A DNA stretch of 64,000 nt, taken from Croceivirga sp038750505. Its GTDB lineage: Bacteria > Bacteroidota > Bacteroidia > Flavobacteriales > Flavobacteriaceae. The notes beneath the pieces were generated by a model that saw only the letters and a list, made by a program, of their open reading frames with translations, did no database searches and was not told the origin of the DNA. This document shows positions 48,505 through 57,174 of the stretch, in pieces. Position numbers and translations under genes: made by a program. The stretch spans positions 248,001 to 312,000 of the forward strand of contig JBCDHD010000005.1 in NCBI GenBank assembly GCA_038750505.1, given 5' to 3'. Every line of letters starts with the position of its first letter. Positions within the stretch are counted from its first letter, which is position 1.

Positions 48505-48526
48505 CAAATATATTGAACAGTGTTCA
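48505..48526 (-). promoter_or_regulatory. tetR promoter and operator, second RND system
   Basis: On the minus strand the palindrome TGAACA-C-TGTTCA (48514-48526) runs directly into the -7 box TATATTTG (48505-48512). A further half-site TGTTCA follows at about 48494-48500. A repressor here would block the promoter, indicating autoregulation. Confidence 0.6.
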
Positions 48527-48724
48527 TTAACTGAGTATTTTATGGGTTTTAACTATTTTTTATGTCGTTATAACGCGTTTTCGGTTAGGTGTAATCCGAT
48601 AATCTCAACCGCCACAGCAAAGGTGTTTATACCATTAGGCAGTATAGGTTATACCCTATTTTGTGGTAGTAACAACCGAAGTCTTGATTTAGGATTGGAA
48701 AACTCGAACGCTATCGATCTGTAT

Positions 48725-49855
48725 TCAATGCATGCCTACAACTTTGTCAATTAATTCCCCTTTATTGAAGGGAGGGGAGGATTGCCCTATGTTGGCAGAT
48801 ATGGTGATTTGATGTTCCGGAGAATAGGCCAAAATTGACCCATAGAATCCACCATGCCCATAAAAGGTTTTACCTCCCAAATTCCATTTATAAATGCCAA
48901 GACCGTACGACTTGTCGAATTCTGAAGTTTTTGAAACATCAATCATTTTTTTCAGCGTTTCTTCATTTCTAAATAGTTGCATCTTAAATAATGCTTCTAT
49001 AAAAATTGCCATTTCCGATGTTGTAGATACAATTCCACCTCCAGCCCATTCATAGGAAGTATTTACTCGTTTTGTTATATTTATTTTATTGATGAAAGCA
49101 TCAATTCTTTTACCAGAACCACGTTCTTCCTCATAAAATTCAAAATAGGTGTTCTCTAATTTTAAAGGAGCAATTATTCTTTCACGGATAACTTCCGCAA
49201 GGGGCTTTTGCTCTATATTTTCTATGATAAACCCCAGGAGCATATAATTGATATCCGAATAATGATACCCTTTGCCTGGGATATTAGCAGGTTTCTCATT
49301 TAAATTATACCTAAAATAGCGCTTGTAAAATTTTCGAGCTGTGTAGTTCCGTTTAGGATGGAAGAAAACACTTATGTTAAACCTGGTCTCGGCATCTGTA
49401 AAGACATCTGCAATTCCGGAAGTGTGATTTAGTAACATTTCAACAGTGATTGCATCTTGATAACTTTGATCATTGTAAGTATGCAGTTCGTCGTAATTGA
49501 TAAAATCCAGGTGTTCTAAATAGTTCTTTATTGGATGATGAATCTCAAGTTTTCCCTCCTCGCTTAGCTGAAGAACTATTGTGGCAACAAGGGACTTAGT
49601 AATACTGGCTACATTATATTGATAGGAAGCATCCACTGGGGTTTCATCTCTTCCGACAACTCCCATTCCTTCATTAAAAATAAAGTCCTTTTTTACGTTG
49701 TTAAGATAGAGTAAAAAACTACAAACGGGTTTTTTCCCCTCACATAAAAGATGAGAAGTCATCAATTCTCTCAACTCTTCATGTCTACTTAACTCCTGAG
49801 CATTCAAAAGGATACAGCTGATTACAAAGCAAAACAAAAGGGCGCGTTTTCTCAT
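48725..49855 (-). CDS. Serine hydrolase (beta-lactamase class C-like)
   Basis: 376 residues, no extra C-terminal domain. Signal peptide 'VISCILLNAQ'. S84-I-T-K87 is intact and 'FYGHGGFYGS' gives the third motif. The YxN element reads 'YHYSDINYM', Asp in place of Asn. Periplasmic; substrate unknown. It lies 63 bases after a Crp/Fnr-type regulator on the same strand. Upstream are a -7 box (49885-49892) and a Fnr-type palindrome (49912-49929). Confidence 0.88.
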   Translation of the reverse strand: MRKRALLFCFVISCILLNAQELSRHEELRELMTSHLLCEGKKPVCSFLLYLNNVKKDFIFNEGMGVVGRDETPVDASYQYNVASITKSLVATIVLQLSEEGKLEIHHPIKNYLEHLDFINYDELHTYNDQSYQDAITVEMLLNHTSGIADVFTDAETRFNISVFFHPKRNYTARKFYKRYFRYNLNEKPANIPGKGYHYSDINYMLLGFIIENIEQKPLAEVIRERIIAPLKLENTYFEFYEEERGSGKRIDAFINKINITKRVNTSYEWAGGGIVSTTSEMAIFIEALFKMQLFRNEETLKKMIDVSKTSEFDKSYGLGIYKWNLGGKTFYGHGGFYGSILAYSPEHQITISANIGQSSPPFNKGELIDKVVGMH

Positions 49856-49884
49856 AATTTTACAAGCAGTCTCTATTACTACGA

Positions 49885-49892
49885 CAAAATTA
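49885..49892 (-). promoter_or_regulatory. -7 promoter box of the serine hydrolase at 48725
   Basis: On the minus strand TAATTTTG, a full TAnnTTTG match, about 30 bases before the ATG at 49855. Confidence 0.55.
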
Positions 49893-49911
49893 TGAGAGTA
49901 GCGGAAAAACG

Positions 49912-49929
49912 AATTGACCTAGGTCAATT
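49912..49929. promoter_or_regulatory. Fnr/Crp-type palindromic operator
   Basis: An 18-base perfect palindrome, AATTGACCTAGGTCAATT, containing TTGAC-N4-GTCAA, the spacing of Fnr boxes (TTGAT-N4-ATCAA). It overlaps the stop codon of the Crp/Fnr gene, and its centre is about 40 bases upstream of the inferred hydrolase start site. This is the position where Crp/Fnr proteins commonly activate. Confidence 0.6.
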
Positions 49930-50497
49930 GAAGGTTTTTTCTAATCCTACTCAGCCGTTCTTTAGTGATTCCTAAATAGGCGGCAATATACATCTGGGGC
50001 ACCAGGTCCAAATATTGAGGGTGTCGGTTAAGTAGTCTTCTGTAACATTCTTCAGCGGTAAATGCTTTAAATTCCAAGAATCTCCCGACCAAAGTCTCCA
50101 CATAGGTACTTAACATATAATTTGTAAACGCTTCTAATTTTAGACTTTTGGGTAGTTTGGTTGCTATGTCCCTTTTGTACACTTTGAGAACCGTGCTTTC
50201 ACACAACGACTCAATGGTGTCAAGACTCGGTACATCTTGTATATATGAAAAAGGGCAGCAATCAATATCACCTTCAAAGGAGAATCCGATGGTCACCTCT
50301 CTACCATCGATTTCCCTTAATCCCCTAAAGGCTCCATTGATAACGAAGAAGATAAAATTACAAGGTTCTCCCTCAAGCAAAACAATTTCATTTTTGTCAT
50401 ACTTCTTACGTATTCCTATACTTTTAAGTGCATTGATTTCTTCCTTGAAATTGGACTCAAAGTTATCTTTGAAATTATTGTTGGGGTGAATGAACAT
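49919..50497 (-). CDS. Crp/Fnr-family transcriptional regulator
   Basis: 192 residues. N-terminal cyclic-nucleotide-binding-type barrel ('YDKNEIVLLEGEPCNFIFFV', 'INGAFRGLREIDGREVTIGF'). C-terminal winged helix 'YLDLVPQMYIAAYLGITKE', then 'RLSRIRKNLQ'. No cysteine cluster for an iron-sulfur site is obvious. It probably activates the serine hydrolase 63 bases downstream through the palindrome that overlaps its own stop. The effector is unknown. Confidence 0.88.
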   Translation of the reverse strand: MFIHPNNNFKDNFESNFKEEINALKSIGIRKKYDKNEIVLLEGEPCNFIFFVINGAFRGLREIDGREVTIGFSFEGDIDCCPFSYIQDVPSLDTIESLCESTVLKVYKRDIATKLPKSLKLEAFTNYMLSTYVETLVGRFLEFKAFTAEECYRRLLNRHPQYLDLVPQMYIAAYLGITKERLSRIRKNLQLT

Positions 50498-50897
50498 TTA
50501 ATTCTTATTTCTGCCAATGGAGTGCTACCGCTATAAACTAAATATAGGAATATTAAGTCGTTCATTATACCCTCATGTCTCAATCAAAATGAAGTGATTT
50601 GACATCGTTTGAACCAGTCGCGTTTCAAGACAAAATGTAAAATCTATTTTCATTGCTATCACAAAGGCCATTTTTGGTTTCGCTAAGTAGTTTCATTATT
50701 TAAGGTTTCACAGCACTCTTTTGCTTCACCATTGCTCTACCTTCCTTTGCAAAGCAGTTTTCTTTTATCCCGCTATGTCGCTAGTACTGATAAAATTTCT
50801 ACTAAGCCATGACGCTAAATGATTCTGTTTAATCTTTTTACATTTGAAATAGGAAGCAACCCATGGTTCTTCCGCTACAAGCGCAATTGTATTTTCT
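50498..50897. other. Divergent intergenic region with one -7 box
   Basis: TACATTTG at 50839-50846 matches the TAnnTTTG consensus on the plus strand and could serve the AraC gene 52 bases on. A full match for the Crp/Fnr gene's promoter was not found. No gene is seen. Confidence 0.4.
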
Positions 50898-51908
50898 ATG
50901 TTAGACGCCTTACTTGTATCTGTTGTTGGCGGTTTAGGTTTGGGACTAAGCTTTTTTTTCGGGAGTGTTTTTTTAAGAAGTAAAAAACTGGAGAATCGTA
51001 TCCTGGGTTTTCTTTTGGTCATTTTTGCACTTCGGATTACAAAATCGATTTTTTACAGTTTTGTTGAGTTACCACTATTTATAAAGAATTTAGGATTAGC
51101 CGCTAATTTAGCCGTTGGCCCGCTTTTATATCTGTATGGTTTTCATTTATTGCCTCAAAATACCACCTTCAGAAGTTCAAGTTTATTACATTTCATTCCT
51201 TCACTATTGTATGTTGTATTTTGCCAAATGATCCCCAATTCAAATGATGGCGTTTTTTGGACGGTCAGCTACACCTTCGTTTTGTTACAATCGTATCTCT
51301 ATCTGGGAATGAGTGTATATCTACATCGAAAGAAAATGCAGGCTACTAAGAAAGAACAGCGATCATGGTATTTCCGATTGGTTCTTACCCTGGGATTGAT
51401 CTGGGGATGCTACACCTTAATTTTTGTTGATATCCTCCCGGTATATTCAGCAGGTCCGGTCGCATATTCTTTTTTTATTGTTTTGCTGGCGTACTTGGGG
51501 ATACACACGAAAAAAACATTTAATCTTAGCTTAACCCCAAGATATAGTACTTCTAAAATCACCCCAGAAAAGGGTAAAGCGTATTTTGAAAAAATTGAAA
51601 TTGCCATGAAAGAAAAACAGTTATTTCTGAATCCCGGATTAACTGTAACTGCTGTTGCTAAAGTGGTCGGCATATCATCAAGGGACGTATCTGAAATCAT
51701 TAACAAATATGCCAACCAGAATTTTGCCAGTTATATTAATAGGTACAGAATTGAAGAAGCGAAATGGTTGTTGAAGACACAAAGTAAAAAAACCAAGATA
51801 ATAAGTGTTGCCTTAGAAACGGGATTCAATAGTCTCTCTACATTTAATGTTGCCTTTAAAGCAATAACCGATTTGACGCCTTCAGAGTATCGGGCAAAAG
51901 CAGATTAA
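50898..51908 (+). CDS. Membrane-anchored AraC-family regulator
   Basis: 336 residues. About seven membrane helices fill residues 1-210 ('LGLGLSFFFGSVFL', 'LGLAANLAVGPLLYLYGF', 'LVLTLGLIWGCYTLIFV'). A cytoplasmic AraC DNA-binding domain follows: 'LTVTAVAKVVGISSRDVSEI', 'YRIEEAKWLLKTQS', 'VALETGFNSLSTFNVAFK', 'LTPSEYRAKAD'. This layout is common in Bacteroidota and suggests control from the membrane. It lies 178 bases upstream of the S33 hydrolase on the same strand. Confidence 0.9.
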   Translation: MLDALLVSVVGGLGLGLSFFFGSVFLRSKKLENRILGFLLVIFALRITKSIFYSFVELPLFIKNLGLAANLAVGPLLYLYGFHLLPQNTTFRSSSLLHFIPSLLYVVFCQMIPNSNDGVFWTVSYTFVLLQSYLYLGMSVYLHRKKMQATKKEQRSWYFRLVLTLGLIWGCYTLIFVDILPVYSAGPVAYSFFIVLLAYLGIHTKKTFNLSLTPRYSTSKITPEKGKAYFEKIEIAMKEKQLFLNPGLTVTAVAKVVGISSRDVSEIINKYANQNFASYINRYRIEEAKWLLKTQSKKTKIISVALETGFNSLSTFNVAFKAITDLTPSEYRAKAD

Positions 51909-52059
51909 AATTTTGTCTTCTGGTTATATTGGCCTAATAAGAGAACTCCGTTGGTGATACGTAGTTGTACCTCATTTTTTATCAAAGTTGTTTTTTGCCA
52001 TTTGCGAATAAATCGTTTTCCAATTCATGAATCCGAAGGTTAAAAAGGTTCCAGGAATA

Positions 52060-52067
52060 TAACTTTG
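52060..52067 (+). promoter_or_regulatory. -7 promoter box of the S33 hydrolase
   Basis: TAACTTTG, a full TAnnTTTG match, ending 19 bases before the ATG at 52087. Confidence 0.5.
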
Positions 52068-52086
52068 GGGCATATATCGGGATAGA

Positions 52087-53358
52087 ATGAAAAGTACCGG
52101 GATTCTTCTTCTTTTTATGGGGTTAATTGCTCTCGCTCTTAGGATCGATTCCTTAGCGGCACAAGAAACTGTTTTTGATTTTGATAGCAACAGTCGGGAA
52201 CCCACCACTGAGGTGGATCTTCCGGTATTGGAGCGCTACCTGCAATTATTGGATAAAACTGGGGTATTTAGAGAAGAAACGATTTTTGATAGAAATAGCG
52301 TGATCTATAAAAATGATCTTCCAGTACCGGTAGTAAGAAGATATGAGGAAATTCTGGGTATACGCGGAAGATTTGAATTGGTTGGGGATGTAAATCTATG
52401 GGTTGAAGAAACGGGGGAGGGTGTTCCATTGGTTTTGGTAAGCGGAGGGCCGGGGACAAGTCTCCATTACTTTCATCCTCATTTTTTAAAAGCATCAAAA
52501 TTTTCAAGGGTGATCTATTATGATCTGAGAGGAGTGGGATTATCGGAAAGAATACCAGGGAGAGAAGGGTACAGCATTATGCAAGCAGTGGATGATCTAG
52601 ACAGGCTTAGAATAAAACTAGGAATACAAAAATGGGTTGTTTTGGGGTTATCCTTCGGAGGAGTAGTAAGTCAGCTCTATTCTTTAAAATATTCGGAAAA
52701 CCTATTAGGAATGGTTCTGGTAGCTTCAGCTTTACCTATGTCAATTGATATTGGGTTAGGCGCAAGGCAGTACGACTACCAATCTCAGGAAGAACGCAAA
52801 AGGATAGAAGCCATCTATTCCGTTAATGGGAAAAGAGCCTTTCCGGTACATTCGGAAACGGTTGATCCGGAATTGCAGAAAAAAATGTTGTTCAATGCCT
52901 TTATGAATGGCGACTGGAAAAGGCGGCATTTGAGGAAATGGACAGTAACCGATATGGCAATGTATGCCAGGTACGAATTTGTTCACGATAAAAATTATTA
53001 CCGTACTATGATTGAAGACTATTTCAATTATGACCTCAAAGGGGCATTTAAGGAATGTCCAATTCCTACCCTTATCATTGATGGCGAATGGGATCTGGCG
53101 TATTCTTCAGAGAAACAGGATCTAATGAAAAGTCAATTTCCCAACGCCCGCCATTTGTGGGTTAAGGGTGCCGGACACATCCCCTATGAAGATAATGCAT
53201 TGCTCTTTTTTGAAACACTCAAAGCGTTTTTGAAATTTACTTCCTCCTACCAAGACACTACCCTAACAAAATGGAGTGAACATATAAACCTGGACACCTA
53301 TCGAAAAAGAAATTTTGCTCAGGATCCCAACTTTCAAAAAGCAAAAAGAACGCCTTAG
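52087..53358 (+). CDS. Alpha/beta hydrolase, proline iminopeptidase-like (S33), exported
   Basis: 423 residues. Signal peptide 'LIALALRIDSLAAQ'. The hydrolase core has the oxyanion motif 'VSGGPGTS', 'YYDLRGVGLSE', the nucleophile elbow 'VLGLSFGGVVSQ', the acid 'LIIDGEWDLAYS' and the histidine 'VKGAGHIPYED'. These fit S33 prolyl aminopeptidase-like enzymes acting on peptides, or possibly esters, in the periplasm. The N-terminal ~110 residues and the C-terminal ~40 residues are extensions. The DNA for the last ~15 residues is repeated at 59131-59172 and, in part, at 54031-54061. Confidence 0.88.
   Translation: MKSTGILLLFMGLIALALRIDSLAAQETVFDFDSNSREPTTEVDLPVLERYLQLLDKTGVFREETIFDRNSVIYKNDLPVPVVRRYEEILGIRGRFELVGDVNLWVEETGEGVPLVLVSGGPGTSLHYFHPHFLKASKFSRVIYYDLRGVGLSERIPGREGYSIMQAVDDLDRLRIKLGIQKWVVLGLSFGGVVSQLYSLKYSENLLGMVLVASALPMSIDIGLGARQYDYQSQEERKRIEAIYSVNGKRAFPVHSETVDPELQKKMLFNAFMNGDWKRRHLRKWTVTDMAMYARYEFVHDKNYYRTMIEDYFNYDLKGAFKECPIPTLIIDGEWDLAYSSEKQDLMKSQFPNARHLWVKGAGHIPYEDNALLFFETLKAFLKFTSSYQDTTLTKWSEHINLDTYRKRNFAQDPNFQKAKRTP
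53309..53350. repeat. S33 3'-tail repeat, copy 1
   Basis: 42 bases, coding for part of the C-terminus (NFAQDPNFQKAKR) of the S33 hydrolase. They are identical to 59131-59172, and the partial copy 54031-54061 differs at two of 31 bases. Confidence 0.8.
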
Positions 53359-53370
53359 AAAATGAAAACA

Positions 53371-53412
53371 CTGCAGCAATGTAACAAAACCTTGTTTTAC
53401 AGATTGCAGCAG
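53371..53412. repeat. Imperfect inverted repeat after the S33 gene
   Basis: CTGC-A-GCAAT...GTAAC-AAAAC pairs imperfectly with the CTTGTTTTAC...ATTGCAGCAG arm. No T-run follows. It may be a hairpin terminator-like structure or a small relic element. Confidence 0.35.
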
Positions 53413-53500
53413 GAAATCCAGTTATCCTTATGTGAACCTATTTACGGGTTTTATTTCGGTGACATTAAAATCAACAAAGTTACGGTTGACACGGAAATAA

Positions 53501-53845
53501 TTATAATCGCACCAGGCCATCTCCTGAAGTATTGATGACTTTTGGAACCTGATTTCCTCTTGGATATAACAAGACCAAACTCTTTTTTTCATGGCAACCC
53601 TCTTTTGGCATATGAATGGTGAGGATCCCTTTTTCAATTTTAAAATGCAGGCTTTCCAGGGGTATACCCTCAGTTACAATGGCATAACGTTGGTCTTCAA
53701 CCAGGTAAAAAATGGGATTTTCACCACGTACTGATACGTACTCAAAACCCTCGGCCAAGTCTGACGTAATGCGCTGGGCTGTGGTTGTGATCAGGTTTAA
53801 CAACAAAGTAATACAGCAAAGAAGAACTGTTTTGGATGGTAACAT
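53501..53845 (-). CDS. Small exported protein, possibly a truncated DUF2807-like protein
   Basis: 114 residues. Signal peptide 'LLCCITLLLNLITTTAQ', then a beta-rich part with 'ESLHFKIEKGILTIHMPKEG' and 'VPKVINTSGDGLVRL' before a TAA. The start of a 'ISLSGDG'-like turn right before the stop recalls the DUF2807 (GIN domain) beta-helix, which is normally longer. It may therefore be a frameshifted or nonsense-broken gene. It is antisense to all neighbours and alone. Confidence 0.45.
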   Translation of the reverse strand: MLPSKTVLLCCITLLLNLITTTAQRITSDLAEGFEYVSVRGENPIFYLVEDQRYAIVTEGIPLESLHFKIEKGILTIHMPKEGCHEKKSLVLLYPRGNQVPKVINTSGDGLVRL

Positions 53846-54187
53846 TTGTAAGGATTTGGGATTTCTAATTACGTCATTTAAATGGTTCCAGGCGAAGTGT
53901 TTTCGATGAACGGTAGCAATTCAGGAATTTTTCGATCAAATACCTGCTGTTGTAAGCATTATTGGGTTATCGGAAGCGTATCCACGTATTTAGGTACCGA
54001 ATGTCCACTAGAAAACGATTGCGGTTCCTAGATCTCAACGTTCAAAAAGCAAAAAGAACGCATTACAAATATTATATAACTACTTGTTGTCCGTTTTAAT
54101 TTGCTTTTTGTCCTTTTCGATTTTATTTCACGTTAAATCAGCATTACAAGAAAACCATCAAATTATATTAGGCTAAATAATCTAGCT
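53846..54187. other. Intergenic region with partial S33-tail copy
   Basis: No gene. Bases 54031-54061 repeat 53323-53353 with two mismatches, so part of an S33 tail was duplicated here. No full -7 box before the hydrolase at 54188. Confidence 0.45.
54031..54061. repeat. S33 3'-tail repeat, partial copy 2
   Basis: 31 bases matching the end of the S33 gene except at two positions. The corresponding reading frame is not kept open. Confidence 0.65.
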
Positions 54188-55399
54188 ATGTCAAAACGTA
54201 TTTTGTGTTTTCTAGTATCGCTGCCTTTGCTTTTTTCAATCCAGACTTATGGTCAGGGAAATTCCAATGAGTTGGATAGGTTTTTTGAAAAAAAGAGGAT
54301 CAAAGCCGACATTGCGGGACTTCAGGCAGCATTCATCAGTAATGGTGAGCTTAAATGGGTTGGCAGTTACGGAAAAAGAAATTTCCTAGAAAACACTTTA
54401 GTAAATGATAGTACGCTATTTATGGTAGCATCGTGCTCCAAACCAGTGACGGCTTTGGGTTTGATGAAACTATATGATAGCAATCGTATTCATCTGGATG
54501 ATAGCATTAATGATTATTTGCCATTTGAAATCGTAAATCCGAATCATCCATCCGAGGTTATTACATTCCGAATGCTTTTGGCACATACCGCATCTTTTAA
54601 GGATAATACCCCTCTTTTGGTGTCGTTATACACCTTTGCCAATGGTGGGGATTCCCCTATTCCCCTTGAAAATTTTATCCGGGATTATTTTGTTCCTGAG
54701 GGTACATATTATCAGTCAGAAAAGAACTTTCTCAAAAGCCGACCAGGAATAGAAAAAGAATATTCTAACGTAGGCTATGCCTTGATCGGATACTTGATAG
54801 AACAGATAACCAAAAAGAAGTTTTCAACCTATATGTGGGAGGAAGTATTTATGCCTTTAGGGATGACCGATTCGTATTGGTTTCTTGAGAATATCACCCA
54901 TGGTAATATTGCAAGCCCCCATGAATTTAAGGAAAGCAGTAGTATTGACTCGCGGTTTAGCGTATTAAAGCACTACGGATTTCCCGATTATCCGGATGGT
55001 CAACTTCGAACAAGTGTTTCAGATTATGCCAAAATTATTGAGTTAATGGTTAATAAGGGTAAAGTCCACAATACTTCTTTTCTGAGTAAAAAAACCATGG
55101 ATGAATTTTTAAAAGTACAATTTCCCGAAGCTGATAAATGGCAGGCTATAGCTTGGAATTATAATGAGTTTGACAATTGGTTTTACTATGTATTAATGTC
55201 GCGATTACCATCGCATACCGGAGTGGACCCAGGTATCGCTACGGTGACCTCCTTTAATCCGGACACCGGCGATGGCGCAATTATTTTTGCCAATACGCTT
55301 ACCCATAGTTTTAAAGGACACAAAATACTTTATGTTGATATGTTGAAGCGATTGCTCAGAGAAGCAAGAAAAATCAAGGACCAACCCATTGGCGAATAA
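54188..55399 (+). CDS. Serine hydrolase (beta-lactamase class C-like)
   Basis: 403 residues. Signal peptide 'FLVSLPLLFSIQTYGQ'. Catalytic motifs: S82-C-S-K85 ('VASCSKPV'), 'KEYSNVGYALIG' and 'LPSHTGVDPG' as the HxG element. Insertions near residue 150 ('YTFANGGDSPIPLEN') set it apart from its paralogs. Periplasmic; substrate unknown. It sits on the plus strand between the S33 hydrolase and the LytTR unit, with no regulator immediately beside it. Confidence 0.87.
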   Translation: MSKRILCFLVSLPLLFSIQTYGQGNSNELDRFFEKKRIKADIAGLQAAFISNGELKWVGSYGKRNFLENTLVNDSTLFMVASCSKPVTALGLMKLYDSNRIHLDDSINDYLPFEIVNPNHPSEVITFRMLLAHTASFKDNTPLLVSLYTFANGGDSPIPLENFIRDYFVPEGTYYQSEKNFLKSRPGIEKEYSNVGYALIGYLIEQITKKKFSTYMWEEVFMPLGMTDSYWFLENITHGNIASPHEFKESSSIDSRFSVLKHYGFPDYPDGQLRTSVSDYAKIIELMVNKGKVHNTSFLSKKTMDEFLKVQFPEADKWQAIAWNYNEFDNWFYYVLMSRLPSHTGVDPGIATVTSFNPDTGDGAIIFANTLTHSFKGHKILYVDMLKRLLREARKIKDQPIGE

Positions 55400-56238
55400 T
55401 TGATAGTAACCTATTCGCCTTTGTTCTAATTTAAAAAGACATACGTTCTTATCAAACAGTACATTTGCGGGAAAAACCCCAATAAGGGTAAAACACTTCA
55501 AAACACCCGCCATCTCACTTCGTACGACTTTGTTTATTGTGTAAAATTTCTACATCTAAGACTATTTACAAGAAAGCTTCCCGCTTAACCGGGCCTGTAA
55601 ATGAATAGTATTTCAGATACTTTATTCGGGTTAGGAAGCCGTAAGATGGTTACCACAAGTAGGTGGTATTCACCATTCAAAAATCAAATTCCCGGATAAT
55701 AGAAGAGGATGGCAATACAAACAAATACGGGTTATATCGGGTATGGCGGCGATCATTACCAGCAGAAAGAAGTTAACTCCCAAAAACACTATTTACGTAT
55801 TGGAGTTTTTGCAGTTTTTCCAAAAAGTGAAAAAGAAATACGGTAATGATGCACTTTAGTTCAGGAAGAGAGAAACAGTAAGCTATGCTCTGGTCCTTAG
55901 AGTGTTTCAGATAGGTTTCCCTTAAAGGTTTCAAAAAAGATCGTTAACACCGACAACTCCAGCAAAACTTCGGCCCGGAGAATAGAATAGATTACAGCGT
56001 CTTCGAGGAGTGAAAAATTTAGCATAAAGATATTACTCGATATATTTCCCCTAGACATTTTTTAGTTAATCCGTTTATTGAAAAACGCAAAGAACAACGG
56101 AAACATTGATAATTTTAATAGGCTCTTAGATCCATAGCATTGAGCAATTAGTTTTGGTAATATTCGAATGATACTAAAGCGGTTTTCTTTGAAGGCAGCG
56201 GTCCGCTAATTTGGAAATTCAGTTTAACTTGGGGTGGT
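55400..56238. other. 839-base region without intact gene; possible remnant
   Basis: Stop codons interrupt every frame. On the plus strand one frame reads 'GYIGYGGDHYQQKEVNSQK' and 'YLRIGVFAVFPKSEKEIR' to a TAA at about 55845, interrupted upstream by two stops at about 55698; this may be the tail of a dead gene. No full TAnnTTTG box directly before the LytTR gene, although TAACTTGG at about 56225 is one base off. Confidence 0.35.
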
Positions 56239-57066
56239 ATGAAACCAGAAAATGCAAGTACAGTTTCCGATGCAACCAAGATAAGGGATAAATGGCTGTT
56301 CTTTTTTGCCTATCCCGTTTTTGCACTTTTAGCAGTACATCTTGGAAATGACAATCGTTTTCTGAAATTACTGGCTATGCCCAGTTATTACACCGATATT
56401 CTTTTTGCATTGATTTGTATTTATGGATGCGGGCTTTTTATCAAAAAAGTTGCTTTTACGATAAACAAAAAAATAGGCTGGAATGAAAATCGGAAGAAGG
56501 CCTTAAAACTCCAATCCATCTTCGGCGTATTAATTCCTGCATTAATTGTAGTACTGTCTGAGATCGCCTATTTACAGATAATTGGTGTAGAACTAAGGGA
56601 AAGTTCCCTATTCTATTTAGAGTTCCCCCTTGCCCTATTATTACTTGTATTAATCAATGGGGTATACATCTTTATGCATTCCCAAACCTCCTACATTGCA
56701 GCCTTGAAACAAAAACGCGGATTAGAAAAGAAAAACCTAATTGTTAAGGAGGGAAAAAGTACTATACAAGTTCCTATTTATGAAATAGCTTATTTCATAA
56801 AGCGTGGCAATCTTATTTTCTTAGTTACCAGAACAGGCAAGGATTATATGTATGATTATTCTTTCAAGAGTATTCAAGACAAATTACCTCGAGATGTTTT
56901 TTTTCAACTGAATAGACAGATCATTAGTTCTAGAACAAGTATTGTACAATCTACCAAAACGAAAACAAGACGGCTAAAAGTAGAATTATCTCCGGCTACG
57001 GATAATGAGGTTTATGTGGCCAAAGTAAATGCAACCAAGTTTCTCAGATGGTTGGACAATTCCTGA
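56239..57066 (+). CDS. Membrane-anchored LytTR-family regulator
   Basis: 275 residues. Four membrane helices within about residues 20-145 ('WLFFFAYPVFALLAVHLG', 'YYTDILFALICIYGCGLF', 'SIFGVLIPALIVVLSEIAYL', 'FPLALLLLVLINGVYIF'). The C-terminal ~100 residues are a LytTR DNA-binding domain: 'IQVPIYEIAYFIKRGNLIFL', 'LPRDVFFQLNRQIISSRTSI'. It has no receiver domain, so the membrane part must sense directly. It precedes the outer-membrane protein and serine hydrolase genes, its probable targets. Confidence 0.88.
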   Translation: MKPENASTVSDATKIRDKWLFFFAYPVFALLAVHLGNDNRFLKLLAMPSYYTDILFALICIYGCGLFIKKVAFTINKKIGWNENRKKALKLQSIFGVLIPALIVVLSEIAYLQIIGVELRESSLFYLEFPLALLLLVLINGVYIFMHSQTSYIAALKQKRGLEKKNLIVKEGKSTIQVPIYEIAYFIKRGNLIFLVTRTGKDYMYDYSFKSIQDKLPRDVFFQLNRQIISSRTSIVQSTKTKTRRLKVELSPATDNEVYVAKVNATKFLRWLDNS

Positions 57067-57144
57067 TATGTCCGCTTTAATACCGTATTTGTCCTGTTCG
57101 TTTTTTAAAACACAATCCTGAGGCTTACCGTTAATATTGGCGCC

Positions 57145-57152
57145 TAGATTTG
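57145..57152 (+). promoter_or_regulatory. -7 promoter box of the outer membrane protein/hydrolase pair
   Basis: TAGATTTG, a full TAnnTTTG match, ending 22 bases before the ATG at 57175. It indicates transcription separate from the LytTR gene. Confidence 0.5.
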
Positions 57153-57174
57153 TACTCGTCATCAATCGAGAATA

